A stretch of DNA of 64,000 nucleotides from Kineosporiaceae bacterium SCSIO 59966 (lineage in GTDB: Bacteria > Actinomycetota > Actinomycetes > Actinomycetales > SCSIO-59966). Positions 16,966-25,935 of this stretch are shown here, one piece after another (position 1 is the first letter of the stretch; the number at the start of each line of letters is the position of its first letter). A program made the translations under genes and the position numbers. The DNA is taken from positions 372,001 through 436,000 of the forward strand of contig CP052876.1 of assembly GCA_020881835.1 (NCBI GenBank), in the 5' to 3' direction. Below the pieces are notes generated by a model that made no database searches, had not been told where the DNA came from, and saw nothing but the letters and a program-made list of their open reading frames with translations.

Positions 16966-18903
16966 GTGTCCGTCCCCGGTGCCACCCGCCCCGCGCCACC
17001 CGTGCGCGAGCGGCGTCCGGCGGGCGGGCCGCACCGGTCCCAGCCGCGGCTGTGGCCACGCGTCCTCGGTCACGTGACCGCCACGTTCGTCCTGGCCCTC
17101 GTCGTCCTGCTCGTCCTGGAGTGGGCGCACGCCCTCAACGACCCGTGGGTGGGCGCCGCCGAACGGCTGGAGCAGCTGCCGCGACCCGTCCTGGCCGTCA
17201 GCGGCGCCGTCGTCTGGGGCGTGGTCGGACTGCTCCACGCGGTCACCGGGCGGCTGTGGCTCACCACCGGCCTGACCCTCGCGGCCACCGGGTTCGTCGC
17301 GTTCGCCGCCGACGCCAAGATGAGCCTGCGCTCCGAGCCGCTGTTCCCGACCGACGTCGTCTACCTGCGCCAGGCCGGGCTGCTGGTGGAGAGCATCGGC
17401 ACCGGCACCGCGCTCGCCCTGGTCGCCGCGATGGCGGCCGCCGTCCTCGTCACCTGGCAGGTGGCGCGACTGGTCCGCCGGCCGGGACGACGACGGTCGC
17501 CGACCCGGCAGCGGCGCCGCCTCGTGGCGGGCCTGCGAGTCGTCGCCGGGCTCGTCGCCGGCGTGGTGGTGGTCACCGCGGCGACCTTCAACGTCGAGGG
17601 CAACCCGCTGCGTGACGTGTACGAACGCGCCGGTGCGATCTGGGCGCCGTGGAGCCAGCTCGACAACTACGCCAAGAACGGCTTCGTCGCCGGCGCCCTG
17701 TACAACCTGCCGGCCACCGCGATGGACGAGCCACCGGGCTACGGTCCCGAGGCGGTCGCCGAGGTCGTCGAGCGGTACCGCGCGGCTGCCGTGGCGGCCA
17801 ACGTCGGACGGGACGAGGACGCGCTCGCCGACACGAACGTCGTCCTGGTCCTGGCCGAGAGCACCGCCGACCCCACCCGACTGGACGGCGTCGACCTGGC
17901 CGAGGACCCGCTGCCGTTCCTGCACGAGCTCATGGCGGACAACAGCTCGGGCACCCTGCTCGTGTCCGGCTACGGCGGCGGGACGGCGAACGTGGAGTTC
18001 GAGGCGCTCACCGGTCTGGCCGTGGCGAGCTACCAGGCGCAGGTGCACAGCCCGTTCCAGATGCTCGTGTCCCGCGCGTCGTCGTTCCCGTCCTACCTGG
18101 ACCGGTTCGCCGACCGGCCGACGCTGGCCCTGCACCCCTACGTCGGGGAGTTCTACCAGCGTCACGCCGTGTACCCCGCGCTCGGTTTCGACCGCGCCGA
18201 GTTCCGCGACACGATGACGCAGCGCAGCACCATCGAGGACGCCCCGTTCGTCTCCGACGCGGCCGTGTTCCGGGAGCTCGTCGACGAGCTGCGCGCGGAG
18301 CCCGAGCCGATGCTCGTGAACGTCGTGACGATGCAGAACCACGTGCCGCACCGCGGGTACTCCGACCCGGTGCCGGTGGAGGGCTCCTTCAGCGCCGAGC
18401 AGGCAGAGACGCTCGGGCAGTACGTCCGCGGACTGCAGCACAGCGACGCCGCGCTCGCCGAGCTGGCCGCCGAGCTCGACCGACTGCCCGAGCGCACCGT
18501 CGTCCTCTACTACGGCGACCACCTCGCGCCGATCTGGCCGGCGGAGGTCCTCGCGCAGAACGACCGCCTGGCCCAGTACTCGACCCCGTGGGTGGTGTTC
18601 GCGAACTTCGAGACCGAGCCCGTGCGGCCGGAGCACCCGATCAGCCCGAACCTGCTCGTGCCGCAGCTGATCGCCGCGACCGGTGCGCCGCTGACTCCGC
18701 TCGACGCGCTGCTGGCCGAGGTGCAGGCGGAGGTCCCGGCGCTGGGGACACTGGCGGTGCTGGACGGCGAGGGGCGCGTGGTCCCGGACGTCGAGGCGCT
18801 CGGTCCGCGCGCCCAGGCGGTGCTCGCCGACTACCGGCTGCTCCAGTACGACCTCACCGTCGGTGCCGGCTACTCCCGGGACGCCGTGTACACCGTCCCC
18901 TGA
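16966..18903 (+). CDS. LTA synthase-like membrane sulfatase (phosphoglycerol transferase family)
   Basis: 645 aa. Five hydrophobic segments in residues ~35-205 are followed by an extracellular alkaline-phosphatase-fold domain (residues ~270-600). Metal and nucleophile regions are visible: VVLVLAESTADP (ligand Glu), SGYGGGTANVEFEALTG (candidate Thr nucleophile), VVTMQNHVPHRGY and VVLYYGDHLAPIWP (Asp/His ligands). Family members transfer glycerol-phosphate or similar groups to cell-wall polymers; the actual polymer here is unknown. The GTG at 16966 has a TACTCT box 8 bp upstream. The same frame is open far upstream to 13999, but that region is the coding sequence of menC-menD in another frame and is not part of the gene. 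Confidence 0.88.
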   Translation: MSVPGATRPAPPVRERRPAGGPHRSQPRLWPRVLGHVTATFVLALVVLLVLEWAHALNDPWVGAAERLEQLPRPVLAVSGAVVWGVVGLLHAVTGRLWLTTGLTLAATGFVAFAADAKMSLRSEPLFPTDVVYLRQAGLLVESIGTGTALALVAAMAAAVLVTWQVARLVRRPGRRRSPTRQRRRLVAGLRVVAGLVAGVVVVTAATFNVEGNPLRDVYERAGAIWAPWSQLDNYAKNGFVAGALYNLPATAMDEPPGYGPEAVAEVVERYRAAAVAANVGRDEDALADTNVVLVLAESTADPTRLDGVDLAEDPLPFLHELMADNSSGTLLVSGYGGGTANVEFEALTGLAVASYQAQVHSPFQMLVSRASSFPSYLDRFADRPTLALHPYVGEFYQRHAVYPALGFDRAEFRDTMTQRSTIEDAPFVSDAAVFRELVDELRAEPEPMLVNVVTMQNHVPHRGYSDPVPVEGSFSAEQAETLGQYVRGLQHSDAALAELAAELDRLPERTVVLYYGDHLAPIWPAEVLAQNDRLAQYSTPWVVFANFETEPVRPEHPISPNLLVPQLIAATGAPLTPLDALLAEVQAEVPALGTLAVLDGEGRVVPDVEALGPRAQAVLADYRLLQYDLTVGAGYSRDAVYTVP

Positions 18904-18922
18904 CGGCCACGATCCCCTCCCC

Positions 18923-19239
18923 GTGATCATGCAGTCCCGCCACCCCTGGCCCCACACTCCGCTCCCCGTGATCATGCAATCCCGCCACCCCTGGCCCCAC
19001 ACTCCGCTCCCCGTGATCATGCAATCCCGCCACCTCCCGGGCCTGGGTGGCGGGATTGCATGATCACGGGGAGGAGAGGTCAGGTGGGCCGTCGAGGTCG
19101 CTGCACACCATCGCCGCGGAGCATCGGCGACGCCCGCAGAATGCTGGATTCGGCACGACTCTTACGGCGTGTCGTGCCACCAACCCAGCATTCTGCGAGT
19201 CGGACGGTGGCCGACAGGGTGGCGGGATTGCATGATCAC
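18923..19239. repeat. Composite intergenic repeat, locus E, with perfect stem-loop
   Basis: Three plus copies of the 23-bp unit recur every 45 bp (18923-18945, 18968-18990, 19013-19035) with near-identical 22-bp spacers. A minus copy at 19045-19067 pairs with the third to give a stem of about 21 bp around a short loop, which could terminate transcription. The palindromic unit follows at 19137-19195, then a minus copy at 19217-19239. The locus lies between the convergent LTA-synthase-like gene and menF. Its last copy contains the menF stop codon. Confidence 0.92.
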
Positions 19240-20549
19240 GGATGGGGTGGGGGTGGGGGTGGGGGTGGGGTGGGGTCGGGGCTGACGGCGTCCCGCACCG
19301 GCACGAGCTTGGCGTCGCTCTCGGCGAGCTCGGCCTCGGGGTCGGAGCCGGCGACGATGCCGCAGCCGGCGAACAGGCGCAGTCGTCGCGGGTCCGCCGG
19401 GTCGAGCCGGGCGCAGCGCAGGGCGATCCCCAGCTCCCCGTCGCCGCGGGCGTCCACCCAGCCCACCGGGCCGGCGTAGCGGTCCCGGTCCATCCCCTCC
19501 AGCTCGGCGATGAGCTTGGCGGCGGCCTCGGTCGGCGTGCCGCAGACGGCTGCGGTGGGGTGCAGTGCCGCGCCGAGCTCGAGCAGCGACGCCGAGCCCG
19601 CAGCGAGTACTCCGGCGACGTCGGTGGCCAGGTGCATGACGTTCGGCAGGTGCAGGACGAACGGCGACTCCGGCGCGCTCGTGCTCGTGCAGTACGGCTG
19701 CAGCGCCTCGACGACGGAGCGCACCGCGTACTCGTGCTCCTCGAGGTCCTTGCTCGACCGAGCCAGGGACCCGGCCAGCGCGAGGTCCCGCTCGTCGTCC
19801 CCGGTCCGCCGGATCGTCCCGGCCAGCACCCGCGACGTCACCAGCCCGCGCTCCACCCGCACGAGCAGCTCCGGGGTCGCGCCCACCAGCCCGTCGACGT
19901 CGAACGTCCACACCGACGGGTACCGCGCGGCCAGGCGGGTCAGCAGGTGTCGTGGGTCGACCGGCCGGTCCGCTTGCGCCTCCAGGTCGCGAGCGAGCAC
20001 GACCTTGTCCACCTCACCCGCGCCGATCCGGCGCACCGCCTCCCGGACGACGGACGCCCACTGCGGTCCGGACCGGACGCCGTCGGCGAACCGGACCTGT
20101 CCCGGCGACTCGGGTGCACCGGCCGGGGCCGGGGCGGCCGGCGCGGGCAGCGCACCCTCGGGGGCGACCGCCGTCACCCAGGACGTCCCACCACGGCGTC
20201 CGACGACGACCCGGGGGACGACGAGGACGCCGCCGGCGGGGGAGTCGTCGGCGAAGGAGAACGAGACGAACGCGACCGGCCCGGTGCCGGGCAGCCGGAC
20301 GTCGTCGCGGACGGCGACGTCGGCGGACACCCGCGCCCACACCCGGGCCGCGTCAGCGAACCGGTCCGGCCCGGCCAGGTCCACCCGCAGCGCCTCGCCC
20401 CAGCCGACCATCCCCTCGCCCCGGCGCACCCACGCGACCGGCGGGTCGTCGTCCGAGGGCGGCGGCAGGTAGGAGAGCAGCTCGCCTGCGACGTCGAGGG
20501 CCGTGGTGCGGGCCACGAGTCGCGCACCGGCGGCGGGGAGGGCGCTCAT
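19236..20549 (-). CDS. menF: Isochorismate synthase
   Basis: 437 aa chorismate-binding enzyme, the entry step of menaquinone synthesis. Conserved C-terminal regions: GEVDKVVLARDLEAQ (general base Lys), RVLAGTIRRTGDDERD, LHPTAAVCGTPTEAA, YAGPVGWVDARGDGELGIAL and LFAGCGIVAGSDPEAEL. Start ATG at 20549, with TAGTCT 8 bp upstream. The last 15 or so codons are a Pro/His run (SPDPTPPPPP...) read through a GGTGGG microsatellite, and the TGA stop is inside a dispersed repeat. The original stop was probably displaced; the catalytic domain is complete. Divergent from menG with overlapping promoters. Confidence 0.93.
   Translation of the reverse strand: MSALPAAGARLVARTTALDVAGELLSYLPPPSDDDPPVAWVRRGEGMVGWGEALRVDLAGPDRFADAARVWARVSADVAVRDDVRLPGTGPVAFVSFSFADDSPAGGVLVVPRVVVGRRGGTSWVTAVAPEGALPAPAAPAPAGAPESPGQVRFADGVRSGPQWASVVREAVRRIGAGEVDKVVLARDLEAQADRPVDPRHLLTRLAARYPSVWTFDVDGLVGATPELLVRVERGLVTSRVLAGTIRRTGDDERDLALAGSLARSSKDLEEHEYAVRSVVEALQPYCTSTSAPESPFVLHLPNVMHLATDVAGVLAAGSASLLELGAALHPTAAVCGTPTEAAAKLIAELEGMDRDRYAGPVGWVDARGDGELGIALRCARLDPADPRRLRLFAGCGIVAGSDPEAELAESDAKLVPVRDAVSPDPTPPPPPPPPHP
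19244..19275 (+). repeat. (GGGGGT)n microsatellite at the menF 3' end
   Basis: About five repeats of G4-5 T starting GGGGTGGGGGTGGGGG; on the minus strand it encodes the Pro-rich end of MenF. G-tracts could form a G-quadruplex on the plus strand. Confidence 0.85.
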
Positions 20550-20557
20550 CGGCGCAC

Positions 20558-20563
20558 AGACTA
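20558..20563 (-). promoter_or_regulatory. -10 box TAGTCT of menF
   Basis: Minus-strand TAGTCT is 8 bp before the ATG at 20549. It lies only 5 bp from the menG -10 box on the other strand, so the two promoters overlap. Confidence 0.45.
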
Positions 20564-20568
20564 AGCCG

Positions 20569-20574
20569 TACCCT
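20569..20574 (+). promoter_or_regulatory. -10 box TACCCT of menG
   Basis: TACCCT lies 8 bp before the menG GTG at 20583; leaderless layout, back to back with the menF promoter. Confidence 0.45.
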
Positions 20575-20582
20575 GTGCCGAC

Positions 20583-21284
20583 GTGAGCCGCGCCGACCTG
20601 CACAAGCAGCCGCACGAGGTCGCGGCGATGTTCGACGGCGTGGCCGGCCGCTACGACCTGACCAACGACGTCCTGTCCCTGGGCCAGGACCGGCTGTGGC
20701 GCCGGGCGGTGGTGCGCGCGGTGGACGCCCGCCCCGGGGAGACCGTCCTCGACCTCGCCGCCGGGACGGGCACCTCCAGCGAGCCGTTCGCGGACGCCGG
20801 GGCCCGCACCGTGCCGTGCGACTTCTCCCTCGGCATGCTGCAGGTGGGCCGCCGCCGTAGGCCCGACCTGTCCTTCGTCGCCGGGGACGCCACCCGCCTC
20901 CCGTTCGCCGACGGGGTCTTCGACGCGGTGACGATCTCTTTCGGGCTGCGCAACGTCGTCGAGCCGCAGCGTGCCCTCGCCGAGATGCTGCGGGTCACCC
21001 GTCCCGGGGGGCGGCTCGTCGTCTGCGAGTTCTCCCACCCGACGTGGGCGCCGTGGCGGACGGTGTACACCGAGTACCTCATGCGCGCCCTGCCGAGCGT
21101 GGCCCGGCGGGTGTCGTCGAACCCCGAGGCCTACGTCTACCTCGCCGAGTCCATCCGGGCCTGGCCCGACCAGCGGGCTTTGGCGGACGTCGTCCGCGGC
21201 GCCGGCTGGGAGCAGGTCGCCTACCGCAACCTCACCGGGGGGATCGTGGCCCTCCACCGGGCCGTCCGTCCGGTAGAGGCGTAG
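20583..21284 (+). CDS. menG: Demethylmenaquinone methyltransferase
   Basis: 233 aa SAM-dependent class I methyltransferase of the UbiE/MenG family; it methylates demethylmenaquinone in the last step of menaquinone synthesis. Motif I is [17 protein letters not shown] (residues ~53-69); the family signatures [20 protein letters not shown] near the N-terminus and [18 protein letters not shown] are both present. Start GTG at 20583 with a TACCCT box 8 bp upstream. The stop TAG is the first half of a possible -10 (TAGACT) for the next transcript. Confidence 0.95.
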   Translation: MSRADLHKQPHEVAAMFDGVAGRYDLTNDVLSLGQDRLWRRAVVRAVDARPGETVLDLAAGTGTSSEPFADAGARTVPCDFSLGMLQVGRRRRPDLSFVAGDATRLPFADGVFDAVTISFGLRNVVEPQRALAEMLRVTRPGGRLVVCEFSHPTWAPWRTVYTEYLMRALPSVARRVSSNPEAYVYLAESIRAWPDQRALADVVRGAGWEQVAYRNLTGGIVALHRAVRPVEA

Positions 21285-21287
21285 ACT
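21282..21287 (+). promoter_or_regulatory. Candidate -10 box TAGACT for the menJ-nuo transcript
   Basis: TAGACT overlaps the menG stop. A start site about 7 bp downstream would put the Rex-like operator (21298-21315) right at and after +1, a usual repressor position. No clear -35 is seen. Confidence 0.35.
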
Positions 21288-21297
21288 TCCGGGGACT

Positions 21298-21315
21298 TCG
21301 TGAACACGTTCACAA
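21298..21315 (+). promoter_or_regulatory. Rex operator candidate (NADH/NAD+ redox repressor)
   Basis: The 18-bp sequence TCGTGAACACGTTCACAA matches the Rex consensus TTGTGAA-N4-TTCACAA at 13 of 14 fixed positions. In Streptomyces Rex represses nuo, cyd and other respiratory genes until NADH rises. Here it precedes menJ and, 1.5 kb on, nuoA-N. Confidence 0.7.
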
Positions 21316-21330
21316 GCGCCGCGTCCGTCC

Positions 21331-21384
21331 TGAGCACCCCGAGCACCTTGAGCAGCTTGAGCACCCCGAGCACCTTGAGCACCC
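21331..21384 (+). repeat. 9-bp tandem repeat, six copies, in the menJ leader
   Basis: Six units of TGAGCACCC/CGAGCACCT/TGAGCAGCT type, also readable as a 27-bp unit repeated twice. It sits between the Rex-like site and the menJ start, so it would be in the 5' leader. Confidence 0.85.
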
Positions 21385-21412
21385 GACCCGCCACGGCGAC
21401 GAGTGAGGCACC

Positions 21413-22714
21413 GTGACCCCCAGGCCCCCGACGGCGGCCGAGGCCGACGTCATCGTCGTCGGCGCCGGCCCGGCCGGTTCCACCGCCGCGCACTACCTCG
21501 CCCGGTCCGGCGTCGACGTCCTGCTGCTGGAGAAGACCGCGTTCCCGCGCGAGAAGGTGTGCGGCGACGGCCTGACTCCCCGTGCGGTCAAGGAGCTCAT
21601 CGCCATGGGCCTGCCGACCCCGTCTGAGGACGGTTGGATCCGCAACCAGGGGCTGCGGATCCTCGGGGGCGGGATGCGCCTGGAGCTGCCGTGGCCGGAC
21701 CTCGCCACGTTCCCCGACTACGGCCTCGTGCGGCCCCGGCTCGACTTCGACGAGGCGCTGGCCCGGCACGCCGTCGCCTCGGGCGCGACCCTGCTCGAAC
21801 GCACGAACGTGACCGGTCCGGTGCGGGACGACGCCACCGGCCGGGTCGTCGGGGTCACCGCCCGCCCGGTCGACGAGCGCGGACGGCGCACCGGTGAGGA
21901 GGTCGTCTACCGCGCCCCCGTGGTGCTGGCTGCCGACGGCACCTCCGCCCGGCTCGCGCTCTCGCTCGGCCTGGCCAAGCGGGACGACCGGCCGATGGGG
22001 GTCGCCGTCCGGACGTACTTCCGCAGCCCTCGGCACGACGACGACTGGCTGGAGAGCTGGCTGGAGCTGTGGGACGGCGAGCCGCAGCGGTCGAACCTGC
22101 TGCCCGGGTACGGGTGGGTGTTCGGCGTCGGGGACGGGACGTCGAACGTGGGCCTGGGCATCCTCAACTCCTCCTCGGCCTTCGGCACGGTGGACTACAA
22201 GGAGCTGCTGCGCCGGTGGGTGGCGACGATGCCGCCGGAGTGGGGGTACACCGAGGACAACCAGGTCGGGGAGGTCCGAGGCGCCGCCCTGCCGATGGGC
22301 TTCAACCGGACGCCGCACTACACCGACGGGGTCCTGCTGCTCGGTGACGCCGGTGGCATGGTCAACCCGTTCAACGGGGAGGGCATCGCCTACGCGATGG
22401 AGTCCGCCCGGCTGGCCGCCGACGTCGTCACCCAGGCGCTGGCCCGTCCGGACGCCGCCGCTCGGGAGCGTGCGCTGCAGGCCTACCCGCAGGTGATGAA
22501 GGACGCCCTCGGCGGCTACTACACGCTCGGCCGGGTGTTCGTCCAGCTCATCGGCAACCCGCACGTGATGAAGGTCGCCACCCGCTACGGCCTGCCGCGC
22601 CCGCTGCTGATGCGGTTCACGCTCAAGCTGCTGGCGAACCTCACGGACCCACGCGGCGGGGACGCGATGGACCGGCTGATCAACGGCCTGACCCGGATCG
22701 CGCCGGCCGCATGA
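21413..22714 (+). CDS. menJ: Geranylgeranyl reductase family flavoprotein, probable menaquinone reductase
   Basis: 433 aa FAD-dependent protein. The FAD-binding motif is VIVVGAGPAGSTAAHYLARS at residues ~13-32, followed by EKVCGDGLTPRAV, and the second FAD region is LLLGDAGGMVNPFNGEGIAY near residue 305. In mycobacteria the homologue next to men genes (MenJ) saturates one isoprene unit of menaquinone; the place in this gene order supports the same role. Start GTG at 21413, with GAGG 8 bp upstream. A Rex-like site lies 98 bp before the start. Related geranylgeranyl reductases of lipid synthesis are the alternative. Confidence 0.88.
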   Translation: MTPRPPTAAEADVIVVGAGPAGSTAAHYLARSGVDVLLLEKTAFPREKVCGDGLTPRAVKELIAMGLPTPSEDGWIRNQGLRILGGGMRLELPWPDLATFPDYGLVRPRLDFDEALARHAVASGATLLERTNVTGPVRDDATGRVVGVTARPVDERGRRTGEEVVYRAPVVLAADGTSARLALSLGLAKRDDRPMGVAVRTYFRSPRHDDDWLESWLELWDGEPQRSNLLPGYGWVFGVGDGTSNVGLGILNSSSAFGTVDYKELLRRWVATMPPEWGYTEDNQVGEVRGAALPMGFNRTPHYTDGVLLLGDAGGMVNPFNGEGIAYAMESARLAADVVTQALARPDAAARERALQAYPQVMKDALGGYYTLGRVFVQLIGNPHVMKVATRYGLPRPLLMRFTLKLLANLTDPRGGDAMDRLINGLTRIAPAA

Positions 22715-22754
22715 CCCCCGACCGCCCCGCCGCGTGCCCCAAACCGCAGGCCCC

Positions 22755-22760
22755 TAGGAT
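22755..22760 (+). promoter_or_regulatory. Candidate -10 box TAGGAT upstream of nuoA
   Basis: TAGGAT in the 129-bp menJ-nuoA gap would give a leader of about 75 bases ending in GAGGAGCGAG, a good ribosome site before the nuoA ATG. The operon may thus have its own promoter besides that of menJ. No -35 match and no Rex site here. Confidence 0.35.
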
Positions 22761-22843
22761 GGGCGCCGCCTCGGTCGGGCCAGGCCTACGACAGCGCACC
22801 GACCACGGCGCACGGACCGTGCGAGCAGAGGAGCGAGACGGGC

Positions 22844-23215
22844 ATGTCTGACGTGATCAACCCGTACATCCCGATCCTCGGACTACTGGCTCTCGCCGCC
22901 GGCTTCGTCGTCTTCTCGCTGGTGGCCAACGCGATCCTGGGACCGAAGCGCTACAACCGCGCCAAGCTCGACGCCTACGAGTGCGGGATCGACCCGACGC
23001 CGCAGGCCGCCGGCGGCGGCCGCTTCCCGGTGAAGTACTACCTCGTCGCGATGACCTTCATCGTCTTCGACATCGAGGTGGTGTTCCTCGTGCCGTGGGC
23101 GGTGGCGTTCCGGGAGCTCGCTCTGTTCGGACTCGTGGCGATGATGGGCTTCCTCGTGCTCATCACCGTTCCGTACGTGTACGAGTGGCGCCGCGGCGCG
23201 CTCGAGTGGGACTGA
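22844..23215 (+). CDS. nuoA: NADH-quinone oxidoreductase subunit A
   Basis: 123 aa, three membrane helices. NuoA is a small membrane subunit at the quinone-binding junction of complex I. The loop [20 protein letters not shown] and the helix [18 protein letters not shown] are the family signatures. First gene of the 14-gene nuo operon; 13 bp before nuoB. ATG start with a strong ribosome site. Confidence 0.97.
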   Translation: MSDVINPYIPILGLLALAAGFVVFSLVANAILGPKRYNRAKLDAYECGIDPTPQAAGGGRFPVKYYLVAMTFIVFDIEVVFLVPWAVAFRELALFGLVAMMGFLVLITVPYVYEWRRGALEWD

Positions 23216-23228
23216 CAGGAGAGAGCTG

Positions 23229-23783
23229 ATGGGGATCGAGGACAAGCTGCCCAGCGGCGTCGTGCTGTCGACCGTCGAGCAGCTGGTGGGGTACCTCCGC
23301 AAGTCGTCGGTGTGGCCGGCGACGTTCGGCCTAGCCTGCTGCGCCATCGAGATGATGGCCGTCGGCGGCCCGAAGTACGACATCGCCCGGTTCGCGATGG
23401 AACGGTTCGCGGCCACCCCGCGCCAGGCCGACCTCATGATCGTCGCCGGCCGGGTGAGCCAGAAGATGGCTCCGGTGCTGCGGCAGATCTACGACCAGAT
23501 GATGGAGCCCAAGTGGGTCATCTCGATGGGCGTGTGCGCGTCGTCCGGGGGGATGTTCAACAACTACGCCATCGTCCAGGGCGTCGACCACGTCGTGCCG
23601 GTCGACGTCTACCTGCCCGGTTGCCCGCCGCGCCCGGAGATGCTGCTCAACGCGATCCTCGAGCTGCACGACCAGATCCAGCACATGCCGCTGGGCGCCA
23701 ATCGCGTGAAGGCGGCCCGGGCTGCTGAGCAGGCCGCGCTGGCCGCCACGCCGAGCTCGCAGATGAAGGGGCTGCTGCGGTGA
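23229..23783 (+). CDS. nuoB: NADH-quinone oxidoreductase subunit B
   Basis: 184 aa. NuoB holds the N2 [4Fe-4S] cluster, the last in the chain before quinone. Ligand cysteines are in [13 protein letters not shown] (adjacent pair), [12 protein letters not shown] and [13 protein letters not shown]. The C-terminal tail is slightly longer than average. The stop overlaps nuoC by 4 bp. RBS AGGAGAG precedes the ATG. Confidence 0.97.
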   Translation: MGIEDKLPSGVVLSTVEQLVGYLRKSSVWPATFGLACCAIEMMAVGGPKYDIARFAMERFAATPRQADLMIVAGRVSQKMAPVLRQIYDQMMEPKWVISMGVCASSGGMFNNYAIVQGVDHVVPVDVYLPGCPPRPEMLLNAILELHDQIQHMPLGANRVKAARAAEQAALAATPSSQMKGLLR

Positions 23784-24568
23784 GCGACGCCACCGACGAC
23801 GTACCTGACGGCACTCACGACGTGCCCGAGGGCGCCGACCGCACCCCGGCCCGTGCGGCCGCTGAGGCCGGCTCGGACAACCTGCCGGCCACCACGGAGC
23901 CGACCGCTGAGGTCGTCAGCGTCCGCAAGGGCATGTTCGGCGTGTCCGGGCCCGGCGACACCTCCGGCTACAACGGTCTGGTCCGCACCGTCGTCATGCC
24001 CGGGCCGAGCACGCGCCCGTACGGGGACTGGTTCGACGAGGCGGCGGACGTGCTCGCCGAGGTGCTCGGCGAGGACGGCGGGCCGGGGTGGGACGCCGCG
24101 ATCGAGAAGGTCGTCGTGGACCGGGGCGAGATGACGCTGTACGTGCGTCGGCAGCACCTGCTCGCGGTGGCCCGTGCGCTGCGCGACGACCCGGACCTGC
24201 GCTTCGAGATGTGCATGGGGGTCTCCGGCGTCCACTTCCCCGAGGACGCCGGGCGCGAGCTGCACGCCGTCTACCCGCTGCTGTCCCTGACCCACAACCG
24301 GCGGCTGCGGCTCGAGGTCGTCTGCCCGGACGACGACCCGCACATCCCGTCACTGGTGTCGGTGTGGCCGGGCAACGACTGGCACGAGCGCGAGGCGTGG
24401 GACTTCTTCGGCATCGTCTTCGACGGTCACCCGGCCCTGGCCCGGATCGAGATGCCCGACGACTGGCCCGGGCACCCGCAGCGCAAGGACTACCCGCTCG
24501 GCGGGATCCCGGTGGAGTACAAGGGCGCCACCATCCCGCCGCCGGACACCCGGAGGTCGTACCGATGA
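23780..24568 (+). CDS. nuoC: NADH-quinone oxidoreductase subunit C
   Basis: 262 aa peripheral-arm subunit. Conserved part from residue ~55 on: [46 protein letters not shown] (family signature) and [18 protein letters not shown]. The first ~45 residues (rich in Asp, Ala, Thr) are a poorly conserved extension seen in actinobacterial NuoC. GTG start; overlaps nuoB and nuoD by 4 bp each. Confidence 0.96.
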   Translation: MSDATDDVPDGTHDVPEGADRTPARAAAEAGSDNLPATTEPTAEVVSVRKGMFGVSGPGDTSGYNGLVRTVVMPGPSTRPYGDWFDEAADVLAEVLGEDGGPGWDAAIEKVVVDRGEMTLYVRRQHLLAVARALRDDPDLRFEMCMGVSGVHFPEDAGRELHAVYPLLSLTHNRRLRLEVVCPDDDPHIPSLVSVWPGNDWHEREAWDFFGIVFDGHPALARIEMPDDWPGHPQRKDYPLGGIPVEYKGATIPPPDTRRSYR

Positions 24569-25935
24569 GCACCGCACCCGGCGGGACGCCGACGAGTCCA
24601 CGGGACCCGTACGCCACCGGCCCGGCCGACGAGGGCGAGGGCCTGCCGTCGTTCACCGTCGAGGGTGGCGACTGGGACGAGTTCGCCGCCGAGGCCTCGG
24701 CGCTCCAGGAGGAGCGCATCGTCGTCAACATGGGGCCCCAGCACCCCTCGACGCACGGGGTGCTGCGCCTGATCCTCGAGATCGAGGGCGAGACGGTCAC
24801 CGAGGCCCGGTGCGGCGTCGGCTACCTGCACACCGGTATCGAGAAGAACATGGAGTACCGGAACTGGACGCAGGGCGTCACGTTCTGCACCCGGATGGAC
24901 TACCTGACGCCGATGCACCAGGAGGCCGTCTACTGCCTGGGCATCGAGCGGCTGCTCGGCATCGAGGACGACGTTCCGGAGCGTGCCCAGGTCATCCGGG
25001 TGATGATGCAGGAGCTCACCCGGATCTCCAGCCACCTCGTCGCCGTCGCCACCGGTGGCCTGGAGCTCGGCGCGACGACCGTCATGACCAACGGGTTCGG
25101 CACCCGGGAGTACGTGCTCAAGGTGATCGAGCTGATCACCGGCCTGCGGATGAACAACGCCTACATCCGTCCCGGCGGGGTCGCCCAGGACATCCCCCCG
25201 GGCGCGCTGGACAGCATCCGCGAGGCCGTCCCGCTCATCGACCGCGGGATCCGGGACCTCGAGCGGCTCACGCTGGAGAACCCCATCCTCAAGGCCCGGA
25301 TGCAGGGCGTCGGCTACCTCGACCTGGCCGGCTGCGTGGCGCTGGGCGTCACCGGCCCGATCCTGCGCGCCACCGGGCTGCCCCAGGACCTGCGCCGTAC
25401 GCAGCCCTACCTGGGCTACGAGACCTACGACTTCGACGTCGTCACGTGGGACACCGCTGACGCCTACGGCCGGTTCCGGATCCGGATCGCGGAGATGCGC
25501 GAGTCGCTGCGGATCGTGGAGCAGTGCGCCGACCGGCTGCAGGAGATGGCCCCCGGCCCGGTCATGGTCGGCGACAAGAAGATCGCCTGGCCGGCCCAGC
25601 TCGCGATCGGCGGCGACGGGATGGGCAACAGCCTCGACCACATCCGGCACATCATGGGTACGTCGATGGAGGCGCTCATCCACCACTTCAAGCTCGTCAC
25701 CGAGGGCTTCCGGGTGCCGGCCGGGCAGGTCTACCAGGCGGTCGAGTCCGCCAAGGGCGAGCTCGGCGTCCACCTCGTCAGCGACGGGGGCACTCGACCT
25801 TACCGGGCGCACTTCCGCGACCCGTCGTTCAACAACCTGCAGGCGGTGGCCGCGATGTGCGAGGGCGGGCAGCTGGCCGACGTCATCGTCGCCGTCGCCT
25901 CGATCGACCCGGTGATGGGTGGTGTCGACCGCTGA
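24565..25935 (+). CDS. nuoD: NADH-quinone oxidoreductase subunit D
   Basis: 456 aa, the 49-kDa-type subunit that forms the quinone site with NuoB. Signatures: [17 protein letters not shown] (includes the quinone-binding His), [50 protein letters not shown] and the end [20 protein letters not shown]. The N-terminal ~45 residues are a variable extension. The ATG at 24565 overlaps the nuoC stop (ATGA); the open frame before it is nuoC DNA in another frame. The stop overlaps the nuoE ATG by 1 bp. Confidence 0.97.
   Translation: MSTAPGGTPTSPRDPYATGPADEGEGLPSFTVEGGDWDEFAAEASALQEERIVVNMGPQHPSTHGVLRLILEIEGETVTEARCGVGYLHTGIEKNMEYRNWTQGVTFCTRMDYLTPMHQEAVYCLGIERLLGIEDDVPERAQVIRVMMQELTRISSHLVAVATGGLELGATTVMTNGFGTREYVLKVIELITGLRMNNAYIRPGGVAQDIPPGALDSIREAVPLIDRGIRDLERLTLENPILKARMQGVGYLDLAGCVALGVTGPILRATGLPQDLRRTQPYLGYETYDFDVVTWDTADAYGRFRIRIAEMRESLRIVEQCADRLQEMAPGPVMVGDKKIAWPAQLAIGGDGMGNSLDHIRHIMGTSMEALIHHFKLVTEGFRVPAGQVYQAVESAKGELGVHLVSDGGTRPYRAHFRDPSFNNLQAVAAMCEGGQLADVIVAVASIDPVMGGVDR

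Noticed and set aside
18923-19035. Regularly spaced 23-bp repeats that look like a small CRISPR array (also 11523-11614).
   Set aside because: Spacers are only 11-22 bp and nearly identical or low complexity, there are no cas genes, and units occur in both orientations.
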